Assembly: GCF_009711225.1 (NCBI RefSeq)
Contig: NZ_WMIE01000002.1
Location: 336,215-400,214 of the forward strand
DNA: 64,000 nucleotides
Direction: 5' to 3'
DNA from: Paracoccus aestuariivivens
Lineage (GTDB): Bacteria; Pseudomonadota; Alphaproteobacteria; Rhodobacterales; Rhodobacteraceae
Below the pieces are notes generated by a model, which was not told where the DNA came from, did no database searches, and saw only the letters and a list, made by a program, of their open reading frames with translations. This document shows, in pieces, positions 61,975-64,000 of the stretch; the first letter of the stretch is position 1; the number at the start of each line of letters is the position of its first letter. Position numbers and translations under genes: made by a program.

Positions 61975-62001
61975 AATATTTTGACGGGTTTTGAGGTCAT
62001 A

Positions 62002-63018
62002 ATGAACAACCGGCCCGGATTGCGCGATCTGGCCCGCCTGGCCGGAGTCTCCGAGGCGACGGTGGATCGTGTGCTGCATGGTCGTCCGAATGTCCGTCCG
62101 GCTACCGCCGAGCGTGTCCTGCGCGCAGCCGCCGAAAGCCGCTATCTGCCCGAGGCCGCCCTTGCCCGACTGACCCGACCCGACCGGTTACGCTTGACTG
62201 TCATCCTGCCGCATACCGCCAATGCCTTTCTGCGTCAGCTCAACCACGACATGCGGCTATGGGCGAAGGCGCGCGATCGCGGCGCGCGCATCCATAGTTT
62301 CATGCTGGATTGTATTGACCCGACCCAGCTTGCGCGCAATCTGCGCCGTCTTGGAAAGCGTTGTGATGCGATCGCTTTTTTCGGCGTCGATCACCCCGAC
62401 GTGCGCGACGAGGTCGACGCGCTGGTCGCATCCGGCAAGCAGGTGATCACCTTGATCAGCGACATCACGGGCAGCAAGCGACAAACCTATATCGGGATTG
62501 ATAATCTGGCTGCGGGTCGCACCGCCGCGTTTCTGCTGGCACGGATGCACGGCCATGCCAATGGTAAGCTGGCCGTCATTGCGGCGACGCGACAATTCCG
62601 TGCCCATGTCGAACGCGAGTTGGGGTTTCAGGAATTGATCCTGCGCGACTATTCGCACCTGACATTGGCAGGGACTATCGAAGGCAAGGACGATCCCTTT
62701 ACGAACGCCCGCCTGACCGAGGATTTGCTCGACCGATTTCCGGATCTCTGCGGAATTTATAATGTCGGCGGATCATCCGAGGGAATCGCCTTGGCGCTGC
62801 GCCGTGCCGGATGCGCGGGCCAGGTTGCCCTGATCGGTCACGGACTAAGTCCCGGCACGCGAAAAGCACTTGAGCAGGGATTGATGACGGCGGTTCTGAC
62901 CCATCGTCACCAGACCATGTTCGAAGTCCTGCTGGATCAGCTGCAATCCTCTCGGCAGGATTATTCGACGATCCTGCCGATGCAGATCATTTTCCCGACC
63001 AACCTGCCCGAGGCTTGA
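62002..63018 (+). CDS. LacI family transcriptional regulator
   Basis: The product is 338 residues. The helix-turn-helix spans about 5-28 (GLRDLARLAGVSEATVDRVLHGR), followed by the hinge RPATAERVLRAAAES and a periplasmic-binding-like domain (about 58-330) ending in the effector pocket. It is divergent from the TRAP/RuBisCO-like operon, which it most likely represses until a pathway intermediate binds. ATG 62002 fits the family N-terminus; the long open frame upstream is antisense to dctP. Confidence 0.92.
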   Translation: MNNRPGLRDLARLAGVSEATVDRVLHGRPNVRPATAERVLRAAAESRYLPEAALARLTRPDRLRLTVILPHTANAFLRQLNHDMRLWAKARDRGARIHSFMLDCIDPTQLARNLRRLGKRCDAIAFFGVDHPDVRDEVDALVASGKQVITLISDITGSKRQTYIGIDNLAAGRTAAFLLARMHGHANGKLAVIAATRQFRAHVERELGFQELILRDYSHLTLAGTIEGKDDPFTNARLTEDLLDRFPDLCGIYNVGGSSEGIALALRRAGCAGQVALIGHGLSPGTRKALEQGLMTAVLTHRHQTMFEVLLDQLQSSRQDYSTILPMQIIFPTNLPEA

Positions 63019-63022
63019 AGCC

Positions 63023-63634
63023 TTATCCCCCGAACATCCGCCCGCCGCCCCCCATCGAGGGGCGCGCCGTGCGGGCTGCGCCAAAGCCGCCCCGCTGTTG
63101 CACCTGACTGGCGGACATTGGCGGTTTACCTAGTGTCGTCGGAGCGCGTTGGAATGTCTGCGGCGAGACCTTGCCCGCGCCGCGGTTGGTGGCGAAGCTT
63201 TGATCGCCCTTTGGGGTCGAATAGCCACCGCTGGCCGTGCGAACCATCGGCTGCGAAAAGATGCCGCCGCCCCGTGACATCATCGATCCCATCATATAGC
63301 CCATGAGCAAAGGCATGAAGGAAAAGCCTCCGCCAGACTGTTGGGCTGTGGCCTGATCGTCGCCACAATTGCCCGCACCGTGTTCCTGTTCGCACAATTC
63401 TTTCGAGGCATAGCGCGGGGCGGTTTCGACGAACTCTTTCTGTGCGGCTTCGAAGTTCTTGCGGCAGTCGTCCTCGGTGAACCACAGGCCGTTATCCTTA
63501 GTCGCCGCGATGCAGCTTTCCAGATCAGGGAACGCCTGCGCATCGACGCGGTCATCCTCGCAGGCTGTCAAAGCCAAAGTAGCGGCGCCGGCCAGCACAA
63601 GAGCAACATGGCGCGAACGTTTGCGTGAGGTCAT
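63023..63634 (-). CDS. DUF1190 family lipoprotein
   Basis: The product is 203 residues. Lipobox LTAC places the lipid on Cys25. The conserved part (about 32-100) has FPDLESCIAATKDNGLWFTEDDCRKNFEAAQKEFVETAPRYASKELCEQEHGAGNC with four to five Cys, matching DUF1190 (YgiB/YjfM). The second half is rich in Gly, Ser, Met and Gln and probably disordered. No function is known. Its stop is only four bases from the convergent LacI-type stop. Confidence 0.85.
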   Translation of the reverse strand: MTSRKRSRHVALVLAGAATLALTACEDDRVDAQAFPDLESCIAATKDNGLWFTEDDCRKNFEAAQKEFVETAPRYASKELCEQEHGAGNCGDDQATAQQSGGGFSFMPLLMGYMMGSMMSRGGGIFSQPMVRTASGGYSTPKGDQSFATNRGAGKVSPQTFQRAPTTLGKPPMSASQVQQRGGFGAARTARPSMGGGGRMFGG

Positions 63635-63992
63635 AAGTCAGCCCTTGATGTATGTCATTTGTCGGTTCCGACCCTCATCTGCGCGACGAGGGCAATCAGA
63701 GCGCCTTCCAATAAGCTAGCGATCTGTGCCTGTGCGCCTTGGCTATAGCGACGAGCGGAGACTGTAAAGTTGGCTGCGCTCAAGTTGCGATGACGCGCGA
63801 GCCAAAGGCGGGCCTGATGGTGGAGGTATAGCCTGTCCCGTTATCGTGCGTGCGAAGCGCCGGTCCGAACGCTTTAGACCCGATGATCGGGAGGTGAGCT
63901 GACTGGGTTGGCGGCCTCTCCCGCGGCATTCTCCGTTCGAGGGTTGCACCAGGTCGGCTGGTGCCGAGCCTCAAGAATGGGGGAGAGACCGA
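63635..63992 (+). other. Gene-free 358-bp region with a structured leader
   Basis: No gene is seen. The last 115 bases can form CCCGAT/ATCGGG (63879-63891) and then a long nested hairpin: CTCTCCC (63916-63922) with GGGAGAG (63981-63987), CATTC with GAATG, GAGG with CCTC, and GCACCAG/CTGGTGC (63946-63964) at the tip. The outer stem includes the ribosome-binding GGGAGAG of the next gene. Confidence 0.6.
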
Positions 63993-64000
63993 ATGCAGAA
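63993..64000 (+). CDS. Start of an unidentified gene (partial)
   Basis: ATGCAGAA begins at 63993 after GGGGGAGAG with good spacing. Only two full codons (Met-Gln) are visible, so nothing can be said about the product. Confidence 0.5.

Overview
The window reads as ordinary chromosome of a GC-rich alphaproteobacterium of the Rhodobacteraceae/Paracoccaceae type, most likely Paracoccus or a close relative. This placement is inferred from gene content and order: dnaG-rpoD, mreBCD-mrdA-rodA, two-subunit pntAB, cimA, a DUF3422 protein, typical small family proteins, and strong third-position GC. No rRNA, tRNA, insertion sequence, prophage or CRISPR array was seen. Genes are dense and often coupled by 1-4 bp overlaps.

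Layout. 1-8.3 kb: the end of dnaG, rpoD, a BLUF blue-light sensor directly behind rpoD, rmuC-yjbQ, and a polyamine-type ABC transporter without a binding protein. 8.3-29.8 kb: housekeeping (cysS-cimA-squalene synthase-like, eno, selO, obgE-proB, pepN, glcB, pntAB) with clear convergent terminators. 29.9-33.3 kb: DUF3422 protein, an unlisted 24-codon lipopeptide gene coupled to an ArsC-like gene, YitT, and a di-heme cytochrome c. 33.4-40.6 kb: pyrimidine/hydantoin catabolism, with a NitT/TauT-type ABC transporter, dihydropyrimidinase and an M20 amidohydrolase, divergent from a RutR-like TetR regulator. A near-perfect RutR operator lies between them. 40.6-48.6 kb: a GDP-mannose-forming enzyme, a GhrA-like dehydrogenase and the rod-shape operon. 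49-54 kb: leuA with a leucine-rich leader peptide and alternative RNA stems (a probable attenuator), then purD and xseA.

54.1-63.0 kb is the most interesting part. It is a compact eight-gene operon with a TRAP transporter, a VOC protein, a RuBisCO-like protein, a DUF1537 sugar-acid kinase, a KDPG-aldolase-family enzyme and an MFS permease, divergent from a LacI-type regulator. Two copies of the motif TGCGTTGC in the control region face each other exactly 63 bp apart. It resembles the known D-apionate/3-oxo-isoapionate pathways but has no dehydrogenase or oxidoisomerase and adds VOC and aldolase steps, so it may be an undescribed sugar-acid route. The window ends in a long, strongly foldable 5' leader whose stem would bury the ribosome-binding site of a gene that starts at the last few bases.
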